A DNA stretch of 64,000 bases from Chitinophaga pendula (GCF_020386615.1 NZ_CP077769.1:7179501-7243500), one strand, 5' to 3'; counted from the first letter of the stretch, positions 27,165-36,615 are shown. Numbers and translations: made by a program. The notes: generated by a model not told the origin, from the sequence alone.

Positions 27165-28058
27165 ATGTCCGGTCAGCTTAAAGAAGTCCGTAACCGAATA
27201 AAATCAGTTCAGTCCAGCCAGCAGATCACAAAGGCAATGAAAATGGTGAGCGCTGCCAAGTTAAGGCGCGCCCAGGAAGCCATCCTCCTCATGCGCCCCT
27301 ATGCACTGAAACTGCAGGAAATGCTGCAAAATATTGTTTCCAACAGCGAAGGTGACATCGATATGGCTCTGGCAGCACAACGCCAGGTGGATAAAGTACT
27401 GGTGGTGGTAATCACTTCCGACAGAGGACTCTGCGGCGCTTATAACTCCAACCTGATCAAGCTGTCCAAACAACTGATCCGTGAGAAATATGCCGAGCAA
27501 TTTGCCCAGGGCAAGGTAGATATCATGCCTATCGGTAAAAAAGGATATGAACATTTTGTGAAGAACGGTTACAAGATCAACGATAAATTCTGGCAGCTGT
27601 TCGGTAACCTCAATTTCGAACATGTAAAAGAAGCTGCCGCAGTAGCACTCGAAGGCTTCGTAAAAGGCCAGTATGATGCGGTAGAGATCGTATACAGCCA
27701 ATTCAAAAACGCTGCTACTCAATTCTTTGTATCAGAGCAATTCCTTCCTATCGCTAAAGTGGAGCCTACTGCTGCCGACAACAAAAAAGCGATCAAAGCC
27801 GACTTCATCTTCGAACCGGAGAAAGAAACGCTGATCGCCGAGCTGATGCCTAAGATCCTCAATACCCAGTTCTTCAAAGCTATCCTCGATGCACATGCTT
27901 CCGAACACGGCGCCCGTATGACCGCCATGGATAAAGCATCTGAGAACGCTGCGGAAATCATCCGCTCCCTGAAGATCTCCTACAACCGTGCCCGTCAGGC
28001 CGCCATCACTACCGAGCTGACAGAGATCGTAAGTGGCGCCGCCGCACTGGCAGGATGA
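27165..28058 (+). CDS. atpG: ATP synthase F1 subunit gamma
   Basis: A 297-residue gamma subunit, the central rotor shaft of F1-ATPase. The N-terminal helix GQLKEVRNRIKSVQSSQQITKAMKMVSAAKLRRAQ and the C-terminal helix MDKASENAAEIIRSLKISYNRARQAAITTELTEIVSGAAAL are strongly conserved, as is ITSDRGLCGAYNSN. No other ATP synthase gene is in the window. It has its own promoter and terminator, so it is transcribed apart from the remaining F1Fo genes. Confidence 0.96.
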   Translation: MSGQLKEVRNRIKSVQSSQQITKAMKMVSAAKLRRAQEAILLMRPYALKLQEMLQNIVSNSEGDIDMALAAQRQVDKVLVVVITSDRGLCGAYNSNLIKLSKQLIREKYAEQFAQGKVDIMPIGKKGYEHFVKNGYKINDKFWQLFGNLNFEHVKEAAAVALEGFVKGQYDAVEIVYSQFKNAATQFFVSEQFLPIAKVEPTAADNKKAIKADFIFEPEKETLIAELMPKILNTQFFKAILDAHASEHGARMTAMDKASENAAEIIRSLKISYNRARQAAITTELTEIVSGAAALAG

Positions 28059-28089
28059 TAAATAGTGTATATTTATATTTCTATAATAG

Positions 28090-28125
28090 GGTCAAAGACT
28101 GTATTTTCGGTCTTTGACCTTTTTA
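28090..28125 (+). terminator. Rho-independent terminator after atpG
   Basis: A 10-bp perfect stem (GGTCAAAGAC at 28090-28099, GTCTTTGACC at 28110-28119) is followed by TTTTTATG. Confidence 0.85.
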
Positions 28126-28192
28126 TGTAAAAAGGCTAGGATGCCGATCAACTCATCCAGAGCCTGCTTTCCTCTCAAATCTGAATGGCACT

Positions 28193-29881
28193 ATGGAAAT
28201 ATCTCAGATTATTCCGCATGTCGAAGCACTGATCTTTGCCGCAGATCGACCACTCCCCGCCATGGAGATAGTGGAACTGCTCAATAATGCACTCGCATTT
28301 CTCGAAGACAGAGCTACACTGGACCAGGTATCCGCCGCCCTCGAGGCCATCCACGAAAAATACCAGTCCGAATTCTATGCCTTCGAAGTAAGAGAAAGCG
28401 GTGGAGGATTCCAGTTCCTCACCAAAAAAGACTACTACCAGACCGTAGCACAGCTCAACGGAGAGAAATTCCTCAAACGACTGTCTACCGCCGCCCTGGA
28501 GACATTGGCTATCATCGCATACCGCCAGCCCATCTCCAAAGGCGAGATCGAACACATCAGAGGTGTCAGCACCGACTACTCCATTCAGAAACTACTCGAA
28601 AAAGAACTGATCGTCATATCCGGTCGTAGCGAAGACCTCCCGGGAAAACCCCTTCTCTACGCTACTTCCAAATCCTTCATGGATTACTTTGGTCTCAACT
28701 CTCCTGCCGATCTGCCTAAACTCAGAGAGGTATTCGACGAAGAGATCATCCAGCCTACCCTCATCAGCGATGAACTGCTACAGGCACAGGAGCATGAACG
28801 GGAACGCCCGCTCGCCGCCCCCGGTAATGGTAACCTGATCGTCTCCGAATCCGGCGAACTGGTCGAACAAGCCGATAAGGACAGCGGAGAAGAGATACTG
28901 GAAGACATCGCCTACAGCGACATTCCTCCACAGCAGATCACCGAAATAGTACAATTACCTCCCCTGGAAGACTTGCAGCAGGTAGTCGAGCAGGAAGAAG
29001 CCGAAGCAGAAAAGGAACGGGAAGACCAGGACGAAGAAGCGATCGAAACCGTATTCCTGAACCTGGATGTACCAGCCACAGACGAGGGGCAAACGACTAC
29101 CGCCACCGATACAGAAACGCTGGAAGGAGAAGAACAGGCACCTGCCGGCACCGAAGAGGACGATCTGTCCGGCAACCCTCCGGAAGATACCCTCTCAACC
29201 CCGGAAGAAAATATCAAAGACAACGAGACTCCGGAAGTAACAGCCGGGGCGGAAGAAGCTGCGGAAAGCGATAGCGATGAAGCGGCAACAGATGATGCCG
29301 CGGACGAAGAGGAAGATGTTGAAGATGAGGAGGATGAGGAAGAAGATGTTGAAGATGAAGAGGAGAATGAAGAGGAAGGTAACGGTGAAGACGGAGACGA
29401 TGAGGAGGAAGATGGAGATGAAGAAGAGGAAGAAGAGGAAGAAGAGGAAGACGAAGATAGTGATGACAATGATGAGGAGGAGGAAGAAGATGGTGAAGAC
29501 GATGGGGAGGAAGATGAGGAAGACGAAGAAGATGAGGAGTATGAGGAAGAAGAAGAGGATGACGATGACGAGGAAGACGAAGATAGTGATGACGATGATG
29601 AGGAGGAAGAAGATGGTGAAGACGATGGGGAGGAAGATGAGGAAGACGAAGATAGCAATAGCGAAGAGGAATATGAAGACGATGAGGAGGAAGAAGAGGA
29701 CAATGAAGATAACGGTGAAGACGGAGACAATGATGATGAGGAGGAAGAAGGAGATGATGAGGAGGAAGATGATGATATAGAAGAAGAAGAAGAAGAAGAA
29801 GAAGAAGAGGATGACGATGATGAGGAGGAGGAAGAAGACGATGAAGATAATGACGACGACAAAAAAGATAATAAAAGATAA
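28193..29881 (+). CDS. scpB: Segregation and condensation protein B with giant acidic tail
   Basis: A 562-residue protein. Residues 1-185 are a normal ScpB (two winged-helix domains: IIPHVEALIFAADRPLPAME, LSTAALETLAIIAYRQPISKGEIEHIRGV, GRSEDLPGKPLLYATSKSFM). ScpB binds ScpA and the SMC ATPase to organise chromosomes. The rest is highly acidic: from about 185 to 340 it is mixed with E, P and T, and from about 340 to 558 it is almost only Glu and Asp. It ends DNDDDKKDNKR. Typical ScpB proteins are 170-250 residues. The tail is in frame, ends with a proper stop before the terminator, and contains an internal duplication. Confidence 0.93.
   Translation: MEISQIIPHVEALIFAADRPLPAMEIVELLNNALAFLEDRATLDQVSAALEAIHEKYQSEFYAFEVRESGGGFQFLTKKDYYQTVAQLNGEKFLKRLSTAALETLAIIAYRQPISKGEIEHIRGVSTDYSIQKLLEKELIVISGRSEDLPGKPLLYATSKSFMDYFGLNSPADLPKLREVFDEEIIQPTLISDELLQAQEHERERPLAAPGNGNLIVSESGELVEQADKDSGEEILEDIAYSDIPPQQITEIVQLPPLEDLQQVVEQEEAEAEKEREDQDEEAIETVFLNLDVPATDEGQTTTATDTETLEGEEQAPAGTEEDDLSGNPPEDTLSTPEENIKDNETPEVTAGAEEAAESDSDEAATDDAADEEEDVEDEEDEEEDVEDEEENEEEGNGEDGDDEEEDGDEEEEEEEEEEDEDSDDNDEEEEEDGEDDGEEDEEDEEDEEYEEEEEDDDDEEDEDSDDDDEEEEDGEDDGEEDEEDEDSNSEEEYEDDEEEEEDNEDNGEDGDNDDEEEEGDDEEEDDDIEEEEEEEEEEDDDDEEEEEDDEDNDDDKKDNKR
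29447..29651 (+). repeat. Internal duplication in the scpB acidic tail
   Basis: Bases 29447-29528 and 29573-29651 are nearly identical, differing by a 3-base insertion and single changes, with 126 bases between starts. Both encode DEDSDD(N/D)DEEEE followed by DGEDDGEEDEEDE. The surrounding 29310-29870 is GAA/GAG/GAT triplet-rich, so slippage and tandem duplication probably built the tail. Confidence 0.85.
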
Positions 29882-29888
29882 ACACTAA

Positions 29889-29921
29889 AAAAGGGTTGAT
29901 CCTATCCGGATCAGCCCTTTT
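29889..29921. terminator. Bidirectional terminator between scpB and pnp
   Basis: A 14-bp stem (29889-29902 with 29908-29921, core GGGTTGATCC/GGATCAGCCC with one G-U pair) lies between convergent genes. Runs of A and T flank it on both sides. Confidence 0.88.
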
Positions 29922-29927
29922 GATATG

Positions 29928-30752
29928 TTATAAAGCCGCTATAACTGTAGCAAATAAGCTGCTGAGTTGTTTGTCTGCTGCATTGGCTACTGCGATGATC
30001 TCGGCAATGGATACAGGGTGTAGGTTATCCGGATCACATTCGTCCGTGATGACGGAAATGGCTGCACAAGGCAATTGTAACTGGTTGGCAACGATCACTT
30101 CCGGTACGGTGCTCATACCTACCATATCAGCACCTATCATTCGCAGGAACCGGTATTCTGCCCGGGTCTCCAGGTTAGGTCCCATCACCGATACATACAC
30201 GCCTTTATGAAGGGGCAGTTGCAGTGCACCCGCTGCTTCGGATAACTGGCGGCCCAGTTGCGGGTCGTAAGGGCAGCTCATATCCGGGAAACGGGTGCCA
30301 TAAGCTGGCGCATTTAATCCCCGTAACGGACTTTCCGGTTGCAGGTTGATATGATCATCCAGCAATACCAGGTCGCCTTTCTTAAAGGCCGGATTCATGC
30401 CGCCCGCTGCATTGCTCAATAATAGCTGTTGTACGCCCAACGCTTTCATCACCCGTATAGGGAAGGTGATCTGCTGCATCGTATATCCTTCATAATAATG
30501 AAAGCGGCCCTGCATCGCCACTACCGGTGTATCGCCGATATGTCCATATATCAGCTGCCCCTTGTGCGACTCTACCGTCGACTCCGGGAAATGCGGGATA
30601 TGCTGATAAGGGATACTATGTTCGATCCGGATATGTTGTACCAGCTCTCCCAGGCCGGTACCCAATACAATACCTACCCTGGGCTGCTTAAAACCTTGCT
30701 GTTGCAGGTATTCCGCCGATGCTGCTATTTGTTCCAAAAAAGTTGTTTCCAT
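29928..30752 (-). CDS. Purine-nucleoside phosphorylase
   Basis: A 274-residue trimeric-type (PNP/MTAP family) purine nucleoside phosphorylase. It has the phosphate-binding GIVLGTGLGELV and PHFPESTVESHKGQL, the central QGRFHYYEGY, SNAAGGMNPAFKKGDLVLLDDHINL, and the purine-site MVGMSTVPEVIVANQLQLPCAAISVITDECDP. It splits guanosine/inosine-type nucleosides into base and ribose-1-phosphate for salvage. The symbol is usually punA or pnp in this phylum. It lies alone between two terminators. Confidence 0.94.
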   Translation of the reverse strand: METTFLEQIAASAEYLQQQGFKQPRVGIVLGTGLGELVQHIRIEHSIPYQHIPHFPESTVESHKGQLIYGHIGDTPVVAMQGRFHYYEGYTMQQITFPIRVMKALGVQQLLLSNAAGGMNPAFKKGDLVLLDDHINLQPESPLRGLNAPAYGTRFPDMSCPYDPQLGRQLSEAAGALQLPLHKGVYVSVMGPNLETRAEYRFLRMIGADMVGMSTVPEVIVANQLQLPCAAISVITDECDPDNLHPVSIAEIIAVANAADKQLSSLFATVIAAL

Positions 30753-30762
30753 GCGTGTAAGA

Positions 30763-30798
30763 TATAAAAAAGGGAAGCAGTCTACACCGCATCCCTTT
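30763..30798 (-). terminator. Terminator after the DUF1080 gene
   Basis: On the minus strand AAAGGGA (30798-30792) pairs with TCCCTTT (30775-30769). An inner GC/GT stem closes a GTAG loop, and TTTATATC follows. It ends the leftward DUF1080 gene before the pnp start. Confidence 0.75.
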
Positions 30799-30825
30799 GA
30801 TTATTGACGATCCTTGTAATCAGTA

Positions 30826-31449
30826 CTATAATTCTTTCACGGCGATGTTTCTCCATCTTACTTTGATACCTCCGCCGGAGTGTATCTGTAATGCGATCTG
30901 CCCGTTTTTTTCACCGATCTTATCATCTTTCAGCGTGATCATCTGCTCACCATTCAGCCAGGTGGTCACTTCATCGCCTACCACACGGATACGCATCTTG
31001 TTCCACTCACCCATCTTCAGCGCTTTCTCTTTCTCTGCTTCGGGTTGGATCAGCCATCCACGACCATAGGACTCGTAAATACCGCCACTATGTTGTCCCG
31101 GAGGTGCTACCTCTGCCTGCCAGCCAGCAATCTTGGTGCCTTCCAGTGAAGAGTGGAAAAACACACCACTGTTACCGTCAGCTTCCTGCTTGAACTCCAG
31201 CGTCAGCTCAAAGTCCTTGTATTGCTTATCAGTAGCCAGGTAACCATATTCCTTGTCAGGACCACTCTCGCAGATCAGGTTACCCTTCTCTACATACCAT
31301 TTCTCCGTACCATGGATCTTCCAGCCATCCAGGTTCTTACCGTTAAAAAGAGATTGGCTCTTTTGTGCAGACACGGGCAATGCTGCTGCCAATAACATTC
31401 CCAATACCCAGGATTTCAGCGTATTTACTTTCAACGTACTTTTTTTCAT
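30826..31449 (-). CDS. Secreted DUF1080 (3-keto-disaccharide hydrolase) protein
   Basis: A 207-residue single-domain DUF1080 protein with a signal peptide (about 1-28, ending LPVSAQ). Motifs match the first domain of the larger protein at 11211: SLFNGKNLDGWKIHG, LEFKQEADGNSGVFFHS, GGIYESYGRGWLIQP and RWRNIAVKEL at the end. It is probably periplasmic or secreted and cleaves an oxidised (3-keto) glycoside. The gene is monocistronic with its own terminator, and is not linked to a Sus pair here. Confidence 0.88.
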   Translation of the reverse strand: MKKSTLKVNTLKSWVLGMLLAAALPVSAQKSQSLFNGKNLDGWKIHGTEKWYVEKGNLICESGPDKEYGYLATDKQYKDFELTLEFKQEADGNSGVFFHSSLEGTKIAGWQAEVAPPGQHSGGIYESYGRGWLIQPEAEKEKALKMGEWNKMRIRVVGDEVTTWLNGEQMITLKDDKIGEKNGQIALQIHSGGGIKVRWRNIAVKEL

Positions 31450-31788
31450 ACATGTTTTTTTACAACGGAGCCAAAATAGAGATATATTTTTTGTTTTTTC
31501 TGCCAGAATAATAGCAGCACTTACCGGTCATACAGGATGACAATTCTATGACGATATATCGATGCCCTCCCGCCGCTTTTTATACCTGCTCTGTCATTTA
31601 CCCTCCCTCCTTTTCGCCCTCTCTCTGAATTATAATATATTGGGATAGCCCGTTAGCACGGACGTATATCAGTGAACAATGAACCTAAGCATCAGGATCG
31701 CCAGGATGTGTTAATCCGCTTATTTAGTAATTCCATTCAATCCTCACATCAACCAACGTTTCATTAACCATTTTAAAATTCCGAACGC
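31450..31788. other. Divergent control region, DUF1080 and M60 genes
   Basis: These 339 bases lie between divergent genes. TATATTGG at 31636-31643 is one base off the -7 consensus, with TTC about 20 bases before it. It could drive the M60 gene with a leader of about 140 bases. Nothing else is recognised. Confidence 0.4.
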
Positions 31789-33135
31789 ATGAAATCCAAA
31801 ATCCTGTTTGCCTGCATGACAGGCGCCTTCTCCTGTTTGCTATTAGTGAACACCAGCTGTCGTAAACCAGCGGCGGAGCCTCCCGGAGATCCGGCTGCCT
31901 CTTCCCGTGACGCCTCCACAGAACTGTTGACAGACAGCGTCATCACCATCAGTGAACAACCTTCCGGTAGCAAAGAAGCTACCCGGCTCCAGCAGGGCAA
32001 CCCCGCTTCCGACTTCACCCCTACGGGCTTCTACTTGCCACCCAACGGGACCCTTAAAGTGCAGGTACAGCAACTCTCCGGTTCCCGGCTGCCGCGTATA
32101 CTGATCGGCACTTACTCCCGTTACGAAAACAAATGGGATCCTACCTCCTACCAGTTGCAGGCAGGAGAAAATACTATTACTGATCCGCTGGGAGGCCTGA
32201 TCTATATCCGGTATATCACCGATGGTACACCAGGCGCCAGTGCCCGCCTCACGTTTAAAGAAGGCAAAAAGCCGGTACCCTATTTTGTATTAGGCAAAAC
32301 CACCCACGCCGAATGGCTTAGTATGCTCAACCTGTACACCGATGTACCCGATGTACAACTGGTGGGCAAAAGGGTGATTATCGTCGCCTCCCGCGCCAAA
32401 GCGCTTACCTATAAAGATGAAGACCAGGGACAGGTAGTGACCCTCGCAGACCGTATCATCAATATAGAAGACTCCCTCAGCGGCTTATGGGGTAGTAGCG
32501 AACGCGACCGCGTAAACGCCCATAAATACCTCATGACAGAAACCGATAAGGCAGATACCTATATGGCCGCTACCTGGTACCGTACCTGGTATCATAAAGA
32601 TGTGGTCAATGTATTGCTGACTGTAAATGGTATCCGCTCCTGGGGACCCTGGCATGAACTGGGACATATGCACCAACAGGGCCCGATGAGATGGAGCACC
32701 CTGGGAGAGGTGACCGTTAATATCTACAGCCTCGCCGTAGAACGTGCCTTCGGCATCACCCCTTCCCGCCTGCGGGCTGATGGGGTATGGCCCAAGGTAA
32801 AGACCTTCCTGGCACTGGCGGATGCAGAAAGGGACTTCAATGGCAGCAAAGCAGATGTATGGGTAAGGCTGGCGATGTTTCACCAGCTATGGCTGGCCTA
32901 TGGCGACAGTTTCTATCAGCAGATGCACCAGCGTATCCGGCAGGAGAAACCTACTGCCAGCTCCGATAACGACAAGATGCGCTATTTCATGCTCGCTGCC
33001 AGCCAGCTGTCTGGCAGGAACCTAGGTGGTTTTTTCCGCAAATGGGGCTTTAAAGTTCCGGAATCGGTATATACCGAGGTGAATAACCTCAACCTGCCGG
33101 CACCTACGACTGACCTGACCACACTGGAAGACTAA
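31789..33135 (+). CDS. M60 family (enhancin-like) metallopeptidase lipoprotein
   Basis: A 448-residue lipoprotein with signal and lipobox NTSC (C24). The zinc site is HELGH at 289-293 in GPWHELGHMHQQ, with a downstream Glu in LGEVTVNIYSLAVERAFG, which fits the M60 pattern HExxH...E. Residues 80-165 form the N-terminal beta-sandwich (GFYLPPNGTLKVQVQQLSG) and the C-terminal third is helical. M60 enzymes cleave heavily O-glycosylated proteins such as mucins. Here it would act at the cell surface. No carbohydrate-binding module is seen, and the protein is shorter than many gut mucinases. Confidence 0.88.
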   Translation: MKSKILFACMTGAFSCLLLVNTSCRKPAAEPPGDPAASSRDASTELLTDSVITISEQPSGSKEATRLQQGNPASDFTPTGFYLPPNGTLKVQVQQLSGSRLPRILIGTYSRYENKWDPTSYQLQAGENTITDPLGGLIYIRYITDGTPGASARLTFKEGKKPVPYFVLGKTTHAEWLSMLNLYTDVPDVQLVGKRVIIVASRAKALTYKDEDQGQVVTLADRIINIEDSLSGLWGSSERDRVNAHKYLMTETDKADTYMAATWYRTWYHKDVVNVLLTVNGIRSWGPWHELGHMHQQGPMRWSTLGEVTVNIYSLAVERAFGITPSRLRADGVWPKVKTFLALADAERDFNGSKADVWVRLAMFHQLWLAYGDSFYQQMHQRIRQEKPTASSDNDKMRYFMLAASQLSGRNLGGFFRKWGFKVPESVYTEVNNLNLPAPTTDLTTLED

Positions 33136-33157
33136 CCCAGATCTGCTGACAAACAAA

Positions 33158-33206
33158 ACACCCGGATTTCATGGCCAGCTGGCAGAAATCCGGGTGTAAT
33201 ATTTTT
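33158..33206. terminator. Bidirectional terminator between M60 gene and rny
   Basis: A 13-bp perfect stem (ACACCCGGATTTC at 33158-33170, GAAATCCGGGTGT at 33185-33197) is flanked by ATATTTTTG on the plus strand and TTTGTTTG on the minus strand. Confidence 0.9.
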
Positions 33207-33220
33207 GTTATAACCTTCGC

Positions 33221-34783
33221 TTATCTCGCTACGTTCACCGCTCTCTTCTCGCGGATCACGGTTACCTTGATCTGACCGGGATATTGCATCTCTGTCTGGA
33301 TCTTGGTGGCAATTTCGAAGGACAGGCGATCTGCATCGTTGTCGGTTACTTTATCGCTTTCTACGATCACACGCAGCTCACGGCCAGCTTGGATAGCATA
33401 TGCTTTTTCCACGCCGTCATGCGCCAGGGCCAGGTTTTCCAGGTCCTTGATACGTTGCAGGTAGCTCTGCATGATCTCACGACGGGCACCAGGACGGGCA
33501 CCGCTGATGGCATCACAAGCCTGTACGATCGGAGAGATCACATATTGCATTTCCATCTCATCGTGGTGGGCACCGATAGCGTTCACTACCGCTGCATGCT
33601 CTCCGTATTTCTCTGCCAGTTTAGCACCCAGCAAAGCATGGCTCAGCTCCGTTTCTTCATCAGGTACTTTACCAATGTCGTGCAACAGACCAGCGCGTTT
33701 TGCCAGTTTAGGATTGAGGCCCAGCTCAGCAGCCATTACGCCACAAAGGTTAGCCGTTTCCTTAGAGTGCATCAGCAGGTTCTGGCCGTAAGAAGAACGG
33801 AAACGCATCTTACCTACCAGGCGTACCAGCTCTTTATGCAGCCCGTGGATACCCAGTTCTATCACTGTTCTCTCCCCGATATCCATTACCTGCTCTTCCA
33901 GTTGTTTCTTTGTCTTTTCTACTACTTCCTCGATACGGGCGGGGTGGATACGTCCATCCTGTACCAGCCTTTGCAGGGACAAACGCGCGATCTCGCGACG
34001 TAATGGATCGAATGAAGACAGTACGATCGCCTCCGGAGTATCATCCACGATCAGGTCTACACCGGTAGCTGCTTCAATCGCACGGATGTTACGCCCCTCA
34101 CGGCCAATGATCTGACCCTTGATCTCATCGCTCTCCAGGTTGAATACAGTGATCGCATTCTCAATAGTCTGCTCCGCTGCTGTACGCTGTATAGACTGGA
34201 TGATGATCTTTTTAGCTTCTTTGTTAGCTTTGGATTTGGCATCCTCGATGATCTCCTGGATATGCGCCAATGCCTGGCTACGTGCTTCTTCTTTCAGGCT
34301 CTCTACCAACTGGTGTTTAGCTTCTTCTGCAGTCAACCCTGCCACTTTTTCCAGGCGACGGATATGCTCTTCCTGGTGTTTCTCCAGGTCGTTCCGTTTG
34401 ATCGCCACCAACTCCATCTGACGGTTCAGATTCTCTTTTATTGCTTCATTTTCCTGTACCTGTTTCTGCAGGTGTTCGGTCTTCTGATTTAAACTCTGTT
34501 CTTTCTGTTTGATCCTGTTCTCCGCATCTGCTAACTTCTGATTCCGCTGTAGTACTTCTTTCTCATGCTCACTCTTCAACTGCAAAAATTTCTCTTTTGC
34601 CTCAAGTAACTTATCCTTTTTGAGGTTTTCTGCTGTAAGCTGCCCGTCTGCTATGATCTTTTGTGCCTGCTGCTCGGCGTCGAGTATCTTTTGCTGCGTA
34701 TTCTTGGCAAAGATCACCTTACCCAACAAAATTCCAATGATCAATGCCGCTACTGCAGCTATTGTCGTGATTAAAACATCCAT
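33221..34783 (-). CDS. rny: Ribonuclease Y
   Basis: A 520-residue endoribonuclease Y. It has an N-terminal membrane anchor (about 3-23, [19 protein letters not shown]), a long coiled coil (about 25-200), a KH RNA-binding domain ([22 protein letters not shown], about 225-285) and an HD domain with [10 protein letters not shown], then AHHDE. It starts mRNA decay at the inner membrane. Length and architecture are normal. The coding direction matches zapA and pheT 6 kb to the right, from which a signalling module separates it. Confidence 0.96.
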   Translation of the reverse strand: MDVLITTIAAVAALIIGILLGKVIFAKNTQQKILDAEQQAQKIIADGQLTAENLKKDKLLEAKEKFLQLKSEHEKEVLQRNQKLADAENRIKQKEQSLNQKTEHLQKQVQENEAIKENLNRQMELVAIKRNDLEKHQEEHIRRLEKVAGLTAEEAKHQLVESLKEEARSQALAHIQEIIEDAKSKANKEAKKIIIQSIQRTAAEQTIENAITVFNLESDEIKGQIIGREGRNIRAIEAATGVDLIVDDTPEAIVLSSFDPLRREIARLSLQRLVQDGRIHPARIEEVVEKTKKQLEEQVMDIGERTVIELGIHGLHKELVRLVGKMRFRSSYGQNLLMHSKETANLCGVMAAELGLNPKLAKRAGLLHDIGKVPDEETELSHALLGAKLAEKYGEHAAVVNAIGAHHDEMEMQYVISPIVQACDAISGARPGARREIMQSYLQRIKDLENLALAHDGVEKAYAIQAGRELRVIVESDKVTDNDADRLSFEIATKIQTEMQYPGQIKVTVIREKRAVNVAR

Positions 34784-34987
34784 ACAAACAATTTAAACTT
34801 GATATTTATATTGAATTCCATAGCCTCTTTTCAGTCAATATGAAAAGGGAGGGGCTGGAACTGACCCGCGAAAATACAAAAAATAATGAGGGAATGCGAG
34901 TTTATAGGAATATGGCTATGATTATTAATCCATTACCACCAAATGGCGCCTGCAAAACCCGGCCTATATGCCTTGCCGCCCGCTACT

Positions 34988-35025
34988 GTTAACGGACACT
35001 GCAATAGTGTTAATGAACGTTAATG
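34988..35025. promoter_or_regulatory. Candidate response-regulator binding sites before the kinase gene
   Basis: Three 7-base direct repeats are phased by DNA turns: GTTAACG (34988-34994), GTTAATG (35009-35015) and GTTAATG (35019-35025), with start-to-start distances of 21 and 10 bases. This is the arrangement bound by OmpR/PhoB-type regulators. A matching inverted block lies before the outer-membrane gene of the same module. Confidence 0.5.
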
Positions 35026-35064
35026 CCCGGTCTAACAGCCACTTGTCTAACGTACATTTGTAAT

Positions 35065-36615
35065 ATGGACTTCATCGTCAAACGCATCTGGTGGATTACC
35101 ATCCCCATCGCCCTGGCAGTACTGGCCTTCCAGCTTTATTGGCTCAGGGGCACCTACATCAGTCAGCAGGCCAGTTTCCGCCAGTTGGCCGCCGATGCCT
35201 TACAACGTGCTCACGAGCAGGTGATGGTGCTGGGTATGAAGCAGATGGAAAAAGATAAGTCCAAGATGGCCAAGAAGTTTGGTCTGCATGACAACAAAAT
35301 GGACACCAGCTCCTCCACGTCCATGTCATTGTCCATGATCATGGACACCGATACAGATTCCCCTATGACCATCAACCGGTCTATCCAGAAGATGAACGAT
35401 GTCATCCAGAAGGATCCCAGCTCTAAAAGCCCGCTCCGTCAAAAGAAGAAAGATGACCCCAACACCGTAAGCATAAAGGATACCAGCCGGGTGAGTATAT
35501 ATACTACTACCCAAACCCTTTCCGGTAAAGATTCCTCCATATCAAAACATTACGATGGCAATTCCAAAGCCATTAAAGAAATGGCTAACCGTTTTGTGGC
35601 CAATATGTTCGCGTATGGCAACCTGGTAGATATGGATACGGCGCTGCTCCGGAAGAATTTTCTTAAAGAACTGGCGGATAAACAGATCTACCTGCCTTTT
35701 CAGCTGCATCTATACAAGAAAGATACACTGCTGGCCAGCAGACCGGAGACGATCGCTATAAAGATTATGTCAATGGATACCGGTAAAACTTTAGCAGCCA
35801 CCTTTGACGGACTGAGCAAAATGCTCCTCCTGAAAATATTATGGCCTATCGTACTCTCCTTCCTGCTGGTACTACTGATCGCCAGCTGTATATGGATACT
35901 GGGACGTATCATCCAGCGGCAGAAAAAGCTGGAGGTCATGAAAAATGACTTTATCAGCAATATCACTCATGAACTCAAAACACCGGTGGCCATCCTCAGC
36001 GCTACCAACGAGGCATTACTCACCTTCGGGGGAATGCATGATACCGAAAAGACGGCCCGCTATCTTCGGCTGAGCCAGGATGAGATCCATAAGTTACAGG
36101 GGCTGGTAGACAATATCATGTCGCTGACACGTATGGAACATGGCGAAGATATCCCCGAACCGGTGGAGGACGTCAATATACCTGCCCTCCTCAAATCGGT
36201 CATCGCCCGGTATACCGGCCTGCCCGGCGTACATATACATCCCGATATCCAGCTGCAGCATGAGCGCCTTCGTACCCGCCCGGCTGCCGTACGTACCATC
36301 CTGTCCAATCTTTTGGACAATGCCATTAAGTACACCGCTGCAACCGAAAAACATATTCATATCAAAGTCCGTGAACAGGATCAGTATTATACTGTTATCG
36401 TACAGGACAACGGGATCGGTATCGACCGGGCCTATCTGCCGTATATATTCGATAAGTTCTACCGGGTACCCCAAGGCAATGTGCATGAAGTAAAAGGATA
36501 CGGACTGGGATTAAGTCATGTGAAAAGCCTCCTGCAACGACTGGGAGGTAGTATCAAAGCCGAAAGCCGCCTGGGACAGGGTACTACATTTACTGTTCAA
36601 CTGAAGCATTCATGA
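35065..36615 (+). CDS. Sensor histidine kinase (EnvZ/PhoR type)
   Basis: I choose ATG 35065 (516 residues), since the first transmembrane helix starts right after it (IWWITIPIALAVLAFQLYWL). A periplasmic sensor region of about 240 residues, rich in Ser, Asp and Met, follows and ends at a second helix (ILWPIVLSFLLVLLIASCIWILG). Then come the dimerisation domain with H302 in ISNITHELKTPVAIL and the ATPase domain (NLLDNAIKYT, QDNGIGID, KGYGLGLSHVKSLLQRLGG). TACATTTG, a perfect -7 box, ends only 4 bases before the ATG. The gene overlaps the regulator by ATGA. Confidence 0.93.
   Translation: MDFIVKRIWWITIPIALAVLAFQLYWLRGTYISQQASFRQLAADALQRAHEQVMVLGMKQMEKDKSKMAKKFGLHDNKMDTSSSTSMSLSMIMDTDTDSPMTINRSIQKMNDVIQKDPSSKSPLRQKKKDDPNTVSIKDTSRVSIYTTTQTLSGKDSSISKHYDGNSKAIKEMANRFVANMFAYGNLVDMDTALLRKNFLKELADKQIYLPFQLHLYKKDTLLASRPETIAIKIMSMDTGKTLAATFDGLSKMLLLKILWPIVLSFLLVLLIASCIWILGRIIQRQKKLEVMKNDFISNITHELKTPVAILSATNEALLTFGGMHDTEKTARYLRLSQDEIHKLQGLVDNIMSLTRMEHGEDIPEPVEDVNIPALLKSVIARYTGLPGVHIHPDIQLQHERLRTRPAAVRTILSNLLDNAIKYTAATEKHIHIKVREQDQYYTVIVQDNGIGIDRAYLPYIFDKFYRVPQGNVHEVKGYGLGLSHVKSLLQRLGGSIKAESRLGQGTTFTVQLKHS

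Noticed and set aside
28912..29862. 316-codon minus-strand frame encoding nearly pure serine
   Set aside because: It is the complement of the GAA/GAG/GAT repeats in the scpB tail. It has no own start signals and no composition of a real protein.
29310..29870. CRISPR array or minisatellite with spacers
   Set aside because: The repeats are in-frame acidic codons of scpB with irregular period and no unique spacers.
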